From NCBI GenBank assembly GCA_965198095.1, contig OZ240239.1, positions 2,852,001 to 2,916,000 on the forward strand: a stretch of DNA of 64,000 bases, in the 5' to 3' direction. Below the pieces are notes generated by a model. It was not told the DNA's origin, made no database searches, and was given only the letters and a program-made list of their open reading frames with translations. This stretch comes from CBDFJH01 sp965198095. GTDB taxonomy: Bacteria > Latescibacterota > UBA2968 > GCA-2709665. This document shows, one piece after another, positions 36,472 to 45,796 of this stretch (position 1 is the stretch's first letter; each line of letters starts with the position of its first letter). Position numbers and translations under genes: made by a program.

Positions 36472-39400
36472 ATGGAAACGACACCAAGAACCTTCGTGCT
36501 GCTTCTCGTCTCGTCATTCGCGGCGACGCCCGCGGCAGGGGCTGAAGCGCCTCTCTATTCTCCCGGTCAGATTCTGGTCAAATTTCGGATGTCCGCCGCG
36601 AAGCCGGCGCCTGAACGGTTTCGGGACCTGGCTCGGCAATTCGGCGCCCACGCCCCCGAGCCTTTCCGGGAGCCGACCCGCCTTTCAAAGCCGGCCTCGC
36701 GTTTCGATCAGGTCTACCGCGTCCGCATCCGCCCCGATGCCGACCCACGAGAAGCCGCAGCCGCGTTCGCAGCCCTCCCGGACGTCGTCTACGCGCAGCC
36801 GAACCACCTCTTTCGGCCTGCACGGGCACCGAACGACGAGCGCTTTCCTGAACAGACCGGCCTCTCCATCATCAACTGGCAGCAACTGTGGGACGGGCTT
36901 GGACCGAAACGCAAGGAGGTCATCCTCGCCGTCATCGACTCCGGGATCGACACCGACCACGAAGACCTCGAGGAGAACATCTGGACGAATCGGGCGGAGG
37001 TCGAAGGACGGCCGGGCGTGGACGACGACCTGAACGGCTACGTCGACGACGTGAGAGGGTGGGACTTTTCAGACACGCCTGACCTCTCCGCCAAGGGGGA
37101 CTTTCTCACGCGAGACAACGACCCCTCCGACGAGTCGGGCCACGGGACGCGCGTCGCGGGCATCGTAGCGGCGCGGGTTGACAATGCGGTCGGTATCGTC
37201 GGCGTCGCTCCCGACACCAAGCTCATGGCACTCAGGAGCGGCATCCGACTTCAATCGGGCGGGGGCTTCTTCGAGGAGGACGACCTCGCGGCGGCCATCC
37301 TCTACGCCGTGGAGAACGGCGCCGACGTCATCAACATGAGCTGGGGCAGCGTTGAGCGGGCCTTTCTTATCCAGGACGCGATTCGCTACGCTGCTGCGCG
37401 CGGATGTGTACTCGTGGCCGCCGCCGGCAACGAGGGCGGTCGCGGTCTGTTTTATCCCGCGGCACTCGATGAAACGATCGCCGTCGCTGCCACGAATCAA
37501 AACGACACGGCGACCATTTTCAGCAGCCGAGGACCTGCGCTCGACCTCTCCGCCCCGGGAATCAACATTCTGAGCACCCTACCCGGGGGGGCCTATAGCT
37601 TCGGCTCCGGCACCTCCTTCGCGGCGCCCCATATCTCCGGTCTGGTCGCGCTCCTGCTTTCCAGACATCCGGAGCTCACCCCCGATCAGGTCAGGACGCT
37701 CCTGTCGACCGCGACCGTCGACCTCGGACCTGCCGGCTGGGATGAAACGTTCGGTGCCGGGCGGATCGACGGTGCGGCCCTCCTCGCCCTCGTTTCAGGA
37801 TTGAATACACCCGCGATCGTTCAGATCCGCGCGCCGGCCGCCGATGCTGGCGCGGCCTCCGCGTTCACGGTCCGTGCAACGGCCGCCGGTCAACACGTCA
37901 CCGCATACCGGATCTCCTGGGGGCTCGGTCGGTCCCCCACGTCCTGGGACCTCCTCGATGAAGGTCCCTCCGCCACCGATATAGAAACGCGATGGGATGT
38001 CGCCTCCTCCCTGCCCGACACGTCAGCCGTACTTCGGCTGGAAGCTGACCTCGAAGGCGGCCGGACGCTCGAAGATCGGGTGCGCGTGTTCGTGAAACGT
38101 GCACTGCCCCGGATCACCGATGTTGTCTTCGACGAAATCCTGGACAAGGATCGCAACGTCCACCAAGTCCGCTGGCGCACCGATCAGCTCACGCAAGGGG
38201 CCGTGCTGTTCCGGGCCCTGGACGCCGCCGCGGAAGACACCCTCTCCATCGGGTCGATCGACAGCGCGCATACGGCTCGACTGCCGCAAGACGTAACCGA
38301 AGGGCCCCTGCGGTTTCGGGTCCTGGCGACGGGTCCCTCCGGGAAGACCACGCTCAGCAAACCTGACACAGTCACGATTTCACATCTTCGCGTTCCCGGC
38401 GAAGGGTTCGCCACGGGCGCCACGCTGCCCGATGGATTCCTCCCCGACAGGCCGGCCGACTTCGACGGAGACGGCCGCCTCGAGATCGCGCTCATGCCCT
38501 ACATCGAAGGGCAGCCTTTCGGTCCGGTCCAGATCCACGAACAGACGGAGGAAGACCGATTTACCCAGGTCTTTGAAAGTAGCGGCGCCTTCTTACCCTG
38601 GAGCGTGGGAGATGTCGACAACGACGGGAGCCCTGACCTGCTCGGCTCTGAGCTGAGCACGCTGCGGCTGTTTACGGGCAGTCCCTATCCCTCCCTCCAG
38701 GTCTTTGAGCGGACCCAAACCTGGGGCGGGGAGATCGCCGACTTGGACGGCGACGGGAAGAACGAAATCCTGGCGCGTTCCGCCCGGACCCGGGCGATTG
38801 AAGTCCTGGAACAGGGAACGGACGGTCTGATCCGCGAAGTCGCTTCGCTCTCCGACCCCACACCAGGCTTGGGAGAAATCGGTTCGCGGTTCGTGGTTGC
38901 AGACCTTGACGGCGACGGAAAAAACGAAATCCTGGGAGGCGACGCGGACGGCGACCTATGGGTCTTTGAGGCAGACGGGAACGATCGCTATCGGTCCACG
39001 TGGCAACAGGAAGGGGACGACGATACCGACGCACGGTGGGTCGGCGGCGGGTTCGACGTGGACGGAGACGGGCAGATCGAATTCGCGGTGGCCCGCGCGG
39101 CGGAGGACCCGTACGATCCCCACAACGGGTTCTGGGACGTCGAGATCTACAGCGCGGCGGGGGACGACCTGTTCGCCGTCGAATGGGCCACGCGAATCTT
39201 GGGTGTATCCACGACGGGAAACGGCATCTCCGCCGGAGACGTGGACGGGGACGGCACCTTCGACCTGGCCGTCTGCCTGCCGCCCGACCTTTACATCTTC
39301 AAGTCGGATGGGCCGAACGCCTACCGGCCGATCTGGTACGGCCCCGCTGGCCTCACCTACCGTCCCCTGATCGCGGACCTGGACGGGGACGACCGCACGG

Positions 39401-40200
39401 AGATTCTGTTTAATCGCGACGGGGCCGTCCAGGTTCTGGAATGGGACGGGGCTGAGAGGGCCGTCGTCGCACCCGAAATCCTCAGCGCGCGCCCGGTCGG
39501 TCGAGCGCGCGTCCGGCTCCGCTGGGTAAAGGTCCCCGAAGCCTCCGCCTATCGCATACTCAGGGGCACGGACGGCGGTCGTCTGGCGACCCTGGCCGAC
39601 GGGCTGGTCCTGACCGCGTTCCTTGACACCACGGCCGCCGAAGGCCAACGCTATTCGTATGCCATCGAGGCGATCCTGCCCGGCGAGCTCACGGTTCGAT
39701 CGGGACGCGTATCGGTCCGTCCCGATGCGCCCCCCCGGCTCGTCCGATTGCACGCCACAGAATACCAGCTCCATCTCACCTTCAACCAGCCGATGTCCGC
39801 TGAGGCGACCGATCCTGACCGATATGCCGTCCTTCCCGGCATCGGTCGCCCTGCTTCGGCGATCCAGGATCGAAACCGGATGCGCGTCGTCCTCACGTTC
39901 CCCACGTCCCTCGTGAACGGCACGGATTACACGCTGCTGATTCGAGAGGTGGCCGACACGTCGGGGGTTCCCCTGGAGGTCACGTCGCAGGCCACCTCCT
40001 TCTCCGCGGGTCAGTCTGTCTATCCAGCCGCGCGCATCGCCGACTTCGACGAAGACGGGACGGTCGGCTTTCTGGACTTCGTTCTGTTCGCCCAGGCTTT
40101 CGACAGCTCCGAAACGGCGTTCGATCTGGATGAAGACGGCAGGGTCGGCTTTTCCGATTTTCTGCTGTTTGCGCTCCTGTTCGGCCAGGCGACCTCCTGA
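36472..40200 (+). CDS. Secreted subtilisin-like protease with VCBS repeats and C-terminal paired calcium-loop domain
   Basis: A 1242-residue exported protein. A signal peptide (about 1-24) and an inhibitor-like propeptide (GQILVKFR ... YAQPNHLFRPA) precede an S8 peptidase domain with Asp156 (VIDSGIDTDH), His224 (SGHGTRVAG) and Ser382 (GTSFAAPH). From about 640 to 1000 there are seven VCBS/FG-GAP-type calcium loops such as ADLDGDGKNEI. A fibronectin-III-like segment, an Ig-like Big_5-type domain (LTFNQPMSAEATDPDRY), then a tandem calcium-loop module with DEDGTVGFLDFVLFAQAF and DEDGRVGFSDFLLFALLF follow. The last module recurs in the beta-propeller at 53 kb. Confidence 0.93.
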   Translation: METTPRTFVLLLVSSFAATPAAGAEAPLYSPGQILVKFRMSAAKPAPERFRDLARQFGAHAPEPFREPTRLSKPASRFDQVYRVRIRPDADPREAAAAFAALPDVVYAQPNHLFRPARAPNDERFPEQTGLSIINWQQLWDGLGPKRKEVILAVIDSGIDTDHEDLEENIWTNRAEVEGRPGVDDDLNGYVDDVRGWDFSDTPDLSAKGDFLTRDNDPSDESGHGTRVAGIVAARVDNAVGIVGVAPDTKLMALRSGIRLQSGGGFFEEDDLAAAILYAVENGADVINMSWGSVERAFLIQDAIRYAAARGCVLVAAAGNEGGRGLFYPAALDETIAVAATNQNDTATIFSSRGPALDLSAPGINILSTLPGGAYSFGSGTSFAAPHISGLVALLLSRHPELTPDQVRTLLSTATVDLGPAGWDETFGAGRIDGAALLALVSGLNTPAIVQIRAPAADAGAASAFTVRATAAGQHVTAYRISWGLGRSPTSWDLLDEGPSATDIETRWDVASSLPDTSAVLRLEADLEGGRTLEDRVRVFVKRALPRITDVVFDEILDKDRNVHQVRWRTDQLTQGAVLFRALDAAAEDTLSIGSIDSAHTARLPQDVTEGPLRFRVLATGPSGKTTLSKPDTVTISHLRVPGEGFATGATLPDGFLPDRPADFDGDGRLEIALMPYIEGQPFGPVQIHEQTEEDRFTQVFESSGAFLPWSVGDVDNDGSPDLLGSELSTLRLFTGSPYPSLQVFERTQTWGGEIADLDGDGKNEILARSARTRAIEVLEQGTDGLIREVASLSDPTPGLGEIGSRFVVADLDGDGKNEILGGDADGDLWVFEADGNDRYRSTWQQEGDDDTDARWVGGGFDVDGDGQIEFAVARAAEDPYDPHNGFWDVEIYSAAGDDLFAVEWATRILGVSTTGNGISAGDVDGDGTFDLAVCLPPDLYIFKSDGPNAYRPIWYGPAGLTYRPLIADLDGDDRTEILFNRDGAVQVLEWDGAERAVVAPEILSARPVGRARVRLRWVKVPEASAYRILRGTDGGRLATLADGLVLTAFLDTTAAEGQRYSYAIEAILPGELTVRSGRVSVRPDAPPRLVRLHATEYQLHLTFNQPMSAEATDPDRYAVLPGIGRPASAIQDRNRMRVVLTFPTSLVNGTDYTLLIREVADTSGVPLEVTSQATSFSAGQSVYPAARIADFDEDGTVGFLDFVLFAQAFDSSETAFDLDEDGRVGFSDFLLFALLFGQATS

Positions 40201-40428
40201 AGCCCTAAGCTCGGATGATCTCAGATTCCGAAAAAACTGCCTGCAGCCGTCGGACTTTCATGCATTGAGCCGACTCCGGCCTGCTTCTGGAAACTGTTTG
40301 ACTCGCCGGGTGCCCGGGTGTAGTATGGTCTTCCGCAAGCATCCGCCCGTGAGAGTGCCAGACGAAACGCTTCTGAGATCCGGAAGGCGCCGACCCTCAA
40401 TGCTTAGACTCAAGGAGTAACCGGGGCC

Positions 40429-41307
40429 GTGGAGCGCTATGCCGTGGAGAGCCGAGGCCACCGGTTCACGCTGCACCAGGGGGATGGTCTCTCTGGAATG
40501 CGGGCGCTCGCCAGCCGCTCCGTGGATGTCGTCGTGACCTCGCCGCCCTACAACCTCGGTACGCGTTATGCAGCCTACGACGACACGATCCCACGCGAAG
40601 CCTACCTGAACTGGATCGATCTGTGGGCGTCCATCGTCAAGGAGACGCTCGCAGACGAAGGCTCCCTCTTCCTGAACATCGGCGGCAAGCCTTCCGATCC
40701 AGCCGTGCCCTTCCAAGTCCTGAACATCGCACAGAAGCACTTTCGCCTTCAAAACGTCATCCACTGGGTCAAGTCGATCGCGATTCAAAAGGAGGACGTC
40801 GGCAACTATCCAGGCATCACCGGAGACATCGGCGTGGGGCACTTCAAGCCGATCAACAGCCCGCGCTTTCTGAACGACTGTCACGAATACATCTTCCACC
40901 TGACGAAACGAGGGGACGTCAAGCTGGACCGTCTGGCCGTGGGCGTCGAGTACCAGGACAAGTCGAACCTGTCCCGATGGAAATCTGCCAGGCAGGATCT
41001 GAGATGCCGGGGAAACACCTGGTTTGTCCCGTATAAGACGATCAAGAGCCGGGAAAGGCAGCGTCCGCACCCGGCGACCTTCCCCGTAAAGATTCCAAAG
41101 ATGTGCATCCAGCTGCACGGGCTGGAAAGGGCGGATCTCGTCGCTGACCCGTTTTGCGGAATCGGCATGGTGGCACTGGCGTGTATGGACCTCGACGTCG
41201 ATTTCGTCGGGTTCGAGATCGACCGGACCTATTTCGAGCAGGCCCGGAGGGCGATGGCCGCTTTCGGTTCAAAACCTGTCAAGTCTCTCGTAGACGCTTC
41301 CACGTAA
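40429..41307 (+). CDS. Site-specific DNA methyltransferase (orphan, beta-class-like)
   Basis: A 292-residue enzyme starting at GTG, with AAGGAG about 12 nt upstream. The catalytic motif IV is TSPPYNLG (37-44), and the SAM-binding motif I is ADPFCGIGMVAL near residue 240, so the order IV then I fits the beta class of amino-methyltransferases (N6-adenine or N4-cytosine). KKSIAIQKED-like and KPINSPRFLNDCHEYIFH segments are common in this family. No restriction endonuclease is next to it, so it is probably a solitary methylase. Target sequence is not predictable. Confidence 0.9.
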   Translation: MERYAVESRGHRFTLHQGDGLSGMRALASRSVDVVVTSPPYNLGTRYAAYDDTIPREAYLNWIDLWASIVKETLADEGSLFLNIGGKPSDPAVPFQVLNIAQKHFRLQNVIHWVKSIAIQKEDVGNYPGITGDIGVGHFKPINSPRFLNDCHEYIFHLTKRGDVKLDRLAVGVEYQDKSNLSRWKSARQDLRCRGNTWFVPYKTIKSRERQRPHPATFPVKIPKMCIQLHGLERADLVADPFCGIGMVALACMDLDVDFVGFEIDRTYFEQARRAMAAFGSKPVKSLVDAST

Positions 41308-41508
41308 GGGCGCATCCGTGAGAAACTGGCCCCGCCTGCTCAATCAGAGATCAGGGCAGGTCCCCTTCTCGAACTTCAGGTCTCCTTTGTCTCCTCCACG
41401 GCAAGTGGCTTGTCACGAGCGTCCGGCGAGAAACTTTGTTGGATATCCCTGGAAAAGGATGATCGACGACGTCGAGGCCCTCGCGGGCGCAGCCCTGGGT
41501 GAAACAGT

Positions 41509-42300
41509 ATGAAGTGGGAAAAACGATATGGGCCCTGGGCGCTGGTCACGGGCGCGTCGGCCGGGCTGGGGGCGGAATTCGTCCGGCAAATTGCAGAAAG
41601 AGGGTTGAACGTGGCCCTGGTTGCCAGACGCCTCGAGAAGATGGACGCCCTTGCGGAGAAGGTCGAGCGCGCGAGCGCCGTTCAGACACGGGTGATACAA
41701 TCGGACCTGACCGCGGCGGGAGCCTGCGCCCGCGTTGCTCAGGAAACGGATGACCTGGAGGTCGGGCTGCTGGTGAACAACGCCGGTTTCGGCGTGGCCG
41801 GCAGCTATCACAACTGCGACCCGGACCGTCTGGTCAACATGACGGTCCTGAACTGCGTCGTGCCTGTACTCTTGACCAGCTACTTCCTGCCACTGATGCT
41901 CGAAAGGGGACGGGGCGGCGTGATCTTCCTCGCCTCGACCGCCGCCTACCAGCCGACCCCCTATCTGGGCGCCTACGGCGCCACAAAGGCCTTCAACCTC
42001 ATGCTGGGGGAATCCCTCTGGCAGGAGTATCGTAAACAGGGCGTGGACAGCCTTGCCCTTTCGCCCGGGTTCACGAAGACAGAGTTCCAAGCCGTGGCCA
42101 ACATAGCGAACGCCGGCGTTTTCAGAGAAGCGACACCGGATGCCGTCGTCGCAGAGGGCCTGAATCGTCTGGGAAAGCGGCCTTCCACGGTCCACGGCGC
42201 CTTGAACAAACTGCTGGCCTTTTCCACGCGACTCCTCCCCAGAAGGGCCGTCTCGGCGATCACGGGGGCTGCCCTGAAGGGAAGGGTCACCTCCTCTTGA
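41509..42300 (+). CDS. Short-chain dehydrogenase/reductase
   Basis: A 263-residue SDR with TGASAGLGAE (cofactor loop), VNNAGFGV, the catalytic Ser in FLASTAAY and YGATK. The Arg pair in ALVARRLEKM after beta-2 suggests NADP(H). It belongs to the DltE/YqjQ-like branch. Its stop overlaps the TTG start of the following threonine-synthase-like gene by 4 bp (TTGA), so the two are translationally coupled. Confidence 0.9.
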   Translation: MKWEKRYGPWALVTGASAGLGAEFVRQIAERGLNVALVARRLEKMDALAEKVERASAVQTRVIQSDLTAAGACARVAQETDDLEVGLLVNNAGFGVAGSYHNCDPDRLVNMTVLNCVVPVLLTSYFLPLMLERGRGGVIFLASTAAYQPTPYLGAYGATKAFNLMLGESLWQEYRKQGVDSLALSPGFTKTEFQAVANIANAGVFREATPDAVVAEGLNRLGKRPSTVHGALNKLLAFSTRLLPRRAVSAITGAALKGRVTSS

Positions 42301-43406
42301 AACGGCTCACCTGCCAGGCCTGCGGCGCCGCCTACCCGTTTGACGATCCCAGATGGCGGTGCGACTGCGGCCACGTCCTCGACCTGCAACTCGAATCGGT
42401 CTTCCATCCGGACCGGATCGTGTCCAAGAAGCTCAGCATGTGGCGCTATCGGCAGATGCTGCCGATCGTGGAGGACGATCACGTCGTCTCCTTCGACGAA
42501 GGCTTGACGCCCCTTCTGGAGACCTGGATCGGCAGAAACAGGATCTGGATCAAACAGGAGCACCTCTTTCCCACGGGGTCATACAAGGACCGGGGGGCCT
42601 CGCTTCTCGTGAGCAGGGCAGTCGAGCTCGGCGTCCATCGCGTCGTTGAGGACTCTTCTGGCAATGCAGGCGCCGCCATCGCCGCTTACGCTGCCCTTGC
42701 GGGCATCGAATGCGAGATCTTCGTTCCGGAAGGAACGGCTCCGGCCAAGCTGGCGCAAATCGAATGCTATGGGGCCGCTGTCCGCGAGGTTCCCGGGTCG
42801 CGCGAGGATACGGCGCGCGCCGTCCTCGAAGCGGCTGAGACCGACTTCTACGCAAGCCATTCCTGGTCTCCTTTCTTTTTTCACGGCACAAAGACCTATG
42901 CCTATGAAATCTGGGAACAGCTCGGGTTCGAGGCTCCGGATGTTCTGATCATCCCCACGGGCAACGGAACCCTCCTGATCGGCGCCTACTTGGGATTCCA
43001 GGACCTCCTCTCCCAGACGCTCATTTCCAAGCTTCCCAGGATGATCGCCGTCCAGTCGGAGCAGTGCGCCCCTCTCTACAGAATGTGGGTGGATCGGCTG
43101 GCGGAGCTCCCTCGGATCCAACCCGAGAAGACCATCGCCGAGGGCATCGCGATCGCAGAACCGATCCGAGGCCGGCAGATCGTAGACCTGGTCCGGCGAA
43201 CCCAGGGCGCGTTCGTGACCGTATCGGAACAGGAAATCAAGGCCTCTGTTGTCGAGATGGGCAGGAAGGGTTGGGTGATGGAGCCAACGTCGGCCTCGGC
43301 CTTTGCCGGACTCAAGAAGTGCCGCATCGACCCACGGGAAACGGTCGTCGCGCCAATCACGGGGCACGGGCTCAAATCGACTGAAAAGCTGATGAGCCTG
43401 CTTTAG
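42297..43406 (+). CDS. Threonine synthase-like PLP enzyme, copy 1
   Basis: A 369-residue fold-type II PLP protein starting at TTG 42297. The N-terminus has a zinc ribbon (Cys6, Cys9, Cys22, Cys24) typical of one threonine-synthase branch. PLP-binding Lys97 lies in FPTGSYKDRG, EDSSGNAGAAIAAYA binds the cofactor phosphate region, and PTGNGTLLIGAY is the second phosphate loop. By family it converts O-phosphohomoserine to threonine, but coupling to an SDR and the existence of a second paralogue at 61-62 kb allow a different beta-elimination or replacement reaction. Confidence 0.8.
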   Translation: MKRLTCQACGAAYPFDDPRWRCDCGHVLDLQLESVFHPDRIVSKKLSMWRYRQMLPIVEDDHVVSFDEGLTPLLETWIGRNRIWIKQEHLFPTGSYKDRGASLLVSRAVELGVHRVVEDSSGNAGAAIAAYAALAGIECEIFVPEGTAPAKLAQIECYGAAVREVPGSREDTARAVLEAAETDFYASHSWSPFFFHGTKTYAYEIWEQLGFEAPDVLIIPTGNGTLLIGAYLGFQDLLSQTLISKLPRMIAVQSEQCAPLYRMWVDRLAELPRIQPEKTIAEGIAIAEPIRGRQIVDLVRRTQGAFVTVSEQEIKASVVEMGRKGWVMEPTSASAFAGLKKCRIDPRETVVAPITGHGLKSTEKLMSLL

Positions 43407-43481
43407 ATGAGCGGGTTTGGAGATGCCGACGCATCGACGTCACGCACTGCAGACGGCGAACGACGCAAAGAGGACGGCGCC

Positions 43482-44033
43482 ATGAAACATCAGCGGGTCG
43501 CCGTCTACTGCGGATCGAGCGACGCTCCAGGCCGCCTCTTTCAAAGCGCAGCGGAGCGCCTTGGAAGGACCCTGGCTCGAAATGGGATCACGATCATATA
43601 CGGCGGAGGCACGACAGGCTTGATGGGACGGCTGGCAGATGCCGCCCTGGACGAAGGCGGGAAGGTAATTGGCGTCCTGCCCAGATTCATGGACAAGAAG
43701 GCGTGGCGACACACGGGCCTTACGGAGCTGCGCCTGGTTGAGGATATGCACGCGCGGAAGAAGACCATGCTGGACGCCTCAGACGCCTGTGTTGCGTTGC
43801 CCGGAGGGTGCGGGACCTTTGAGGAACTGTTCGAAGTCATTGCTTGGAAGAGCCTCAACCTCCACCGTCATCCGATTGTCATCGTGAACGTAGGCGGCTA
43901 CTACGATACCTGTCTGCAGCTTCTGGAGCAATGCATTGTCGAGGGCTTTATGTCCCCGCGTCACAGAGCGATCTGGACGCCCGTTGGTTCTCCGGATGAA
44001 GTCCTTCAGGCCCTGAAGGCCACCCCGGGCTGA
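43482..44033 (+). CDS. LOG family / TIGR00730 Rossmann-fold nucleotide phosphoribohydrolase
   Basis: ATG 43482 has AGAGG about 8 nt upstream and gives 183 residues; the frame is open to 43407, directly after the previous stop. The family motifs VYCGSSD, YGGGTTGLMGRLADAA and PGGCGTFEELFE are complete. LOG proteins cleave nucleoside 5'-monophosphates to base and ribose 5-phosphate, best known in cytokinin activation, but bacterial members also act in nucleotide housekeeping. It follows the threonine-synthase-like gene and may be part of its operon. Confidence 0.92.
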   Translation: MKHQRVAVYCGSSDAPGRLFQSAAERLGRTLARNGITIIYGGGTTGLMGRLADAALDEGGKVIGVLPRFMDKKAWRHTGLTELRLVEDMHARKKTMLDASDACVALPGGCGTFEELFEVIAWKSLNLHRHPIVIVNVGGYYDTCLQLLEQCIVEGFMSPRHRAIWTPVGSPDEVLQALKATPG

Positions 44034-44074
44034 AAGGTCGAATCCCAACCCGCCTCACTGCATAAAGCCTACGT

Positions 44075-44097
44075 AAAAAGGAGATTGGAGTCTCCTT
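44075..44097 (-). terminator. Terminator of the SH3/heat-shock transcript
   Basis: On the minus strand AAGGAGA and TCTCCTT (44097-44078) form a 7-bp hairpin with a 6-nt loop, followed by a short T run. It lies about 130 bp downstream of the SH3-domain gene and 45 bp past the converging LOG gene. Confidence 0.55.
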
Positions 44098-44228
44098 GCA
44101 GGTTCTGTCGCACCTTCGACGGCTTCATCATCGATGGTTCGACGAGATACAGTTCTCAAGATCCGGTCCTTTTCTCATTCCGCGATCGTCACGCCTGGAC
44201 CCGAGATTCACGCCGACACCTCGCCCTT

Positions 44229-45443
44229 TCATTCCCCGGCCGGCTTTGCCTTCTGCCCCTCCTTGGAGTTCGTCACGATCAGCTTCTTCAGGGCGTCGAT
44301 CTCCTCATCCAGTGCGTCAATCTTTTCGTTCTGTAGTCGGACCAGATCGGCGTAAACCTGGGCACGTTCTTCCTGGCCCAGGATCGTCTGACGAAGGTCC
44401 TCGACCCGCTTGATCAAGGCATCCGTAGATTCCACTTCAGGCAGTTTCGGGCCCTCTTTTCCGATTGCCTTGAGGTGCTGGCGAAGCGCCTCATCCATCT
44501 CAGCCCGTTTGCGCTCCGCCGCTTCGATCGCTCGGAGCAGCGGCCGTTTCTCTACCGCGTATTCCAGAACCGCGTCGAACCCCCGGTCCGGGTTCCGGCG
44601 TCTGTAGACCAGACCCGCCTGCCGGGCCGCCCGCCGCCTACGGCGAGCAAGACCCACCGCCGCCACGGCGACCAGAGACCCGAACAGGAGCGCGGGAAAA
44701 AGATAGGTCTCCCCTGCTGCCCATCGCTCCGTCCCGGGAGCCTCCGGCGTCTCAACCCTCCCGGGACCGACCGCCTTGTCTGCTTCGGTATCCGGCTTCG
44801 ACCTCGCCTGTCGGCGCCCCTCGGCCAGGTGATCCGGACCCGCTTGATCGCGATCTACGGACGCCTTTACGTCTACCTCCAGTGTCTGCGCGGGCGTCTC
44901 CGCCGCCGCTTCTTCCGGCGCCAGAGATCCCCTCGACAGATCCACGGGACGCCTCAGGACCATGTCCTGGCGGATCCAACCCCGCCGACGCCCGTCGGGC
45001 AGCACGGCGAGAAACCATTTGCCCTGCTTCCTCACGAGAGACAGCAAGTCTCCGGTCTCGACCGTCGCGATGACACGCGATGCACTTCCCGTTGACGGGC
45101 TTCGGCGAACCCTGGCCCGGGCGATTCTGACCTCCAGAAGATCCCGGGCGATGCCCTCTTCCGCATACTGGTCGTAGACCCAGGCGTCTCGTCCATCCGG
45201 AAGGACGACACGATACCAAGGACCTTGCTTTCCGATCTGCTTCATCTGCGTCCCGCGGGGGATGCGCCCCAACAGGTTCCTCAAGGGATCGTCGGGAAAG
45301 AGATCGGGGGAAGACCGGACGTTTACCGCGTCGGTTTTCACGACGGTTACGATGCGGTCTCCGTGTTTCAGCTGTCCCCAGCAGGCGCTCGACAGGACCC
45401 ATAGCGTCGAGAGACCGACGAAAATCTTGCGGCGTATCAGCAC
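44229..45443 (-). CDS. SH3-domain membrane protein with C-terminal coiled coil
   Basis: The likely start is GTG 45443, preceded by GAGG; the longer frame upstream is not protein-like. The 404-residue product has an N-terminal signal/anchor (IFVGLSTLWVLSSACWG), two bacterial SH3 modules (about 29-97, with VNVRSSPDLF, and 100-165, with ARVRRSPSTG and RGWIRQDM), a charged linker, one transmembrane helix (about 245-266) followed by an Arg stretch, and a cytoplasmic helical/coiled-coil tail (RKRAEMDEALRQ, QNEKIDALDEEIDALKKL). Its topology would link the cell wall to the cytoplasm. It lies downstream of dnaJ, beyond a terminator hairpin. Function unknown. Confidence 0.75.
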   Translation of the reverse strand: MLIRRKIFVGLSTLWVLSSACWGQLKHGDRIVTVVKTDAVNVRSSPDLFPDDPLRNLLGRIPRGTQMKQIGKQGPWYRVVLPDGRDAWVYDQYAEEGIARDLLEVRIARARVRRSPSTGSASRVIATVETGDLLSLVRKQGKWFLAVLPDGRRRGWIRQDMVLRRPVDLSRGSLAPEEAAAETPAQTLEVDVKASVDRDQAGPDHLAEGRRQARSKPDTEADKAVGPGRVETPEAPGTERWAAGETYLFPALLFGSLVAVAAVGLARRRRRAARQAGLVYRRRNPDRGFDAVLEYAVEKRPLLRAIEAAERKRAEMDEALRQHLKAIGKEGPKLPEVESTDALIKRVEDLRQTILGQEERAQVYADLVRLQNEKIDALDEEIDALKKLIVTNSKEGQKAKPAGE

Positions 45444-45559
45444 AAAAACCCTCGGACCCTGGTTTGATGATTCGCTTCGCGAAGCCTCAGACCGGTTGAA
45501 CGTTCGTTTGCCGAAATATAGGCTCGCCCGCGAACCTTTGTCAATCCTGGGGTCTGCAA

Positions 45560-45600
45560 ACAAAACGGGCAGTCCGCTCCGTATTGGAAACAGACTGCCC
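45560..45600 (-). terminator. Terminator downstream of dnaJ
   Basis: Minus strand: GGGCAGTC (45600-45593) pairs with GACTGCCC (45574-45567), followed by GTTTTGTTTG. It sits between dnaJ and the SH3-domain gene and probably ends or attenuates the hrcA-grpE-dnaJ message. Confidence 0.65.
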
Positions 45601-45796
45601 TTGACTGACATCTCTGCGGATGAAGATTCATTTCCTGCGTGGCGCGGATGATCGGGGGGCTCCCTTCAGCGATACCCGTGGATCACCGAACGTCAATAGC
45701 GTCAACGTCAGATCGTGTAGACCGACGCCCTCTTTCCTGCCCCTTTCCCGGCACGACACCAAGAAAGACCCGTCGACCGGACCCTGAGGCAGCGGT

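Noticed and set aside
36162..36473. 103-codon minus-strand frame divergent from the subtilase gene
   Set aside because: Plausible composition but no ribosome binding site or family; kept only as a note.
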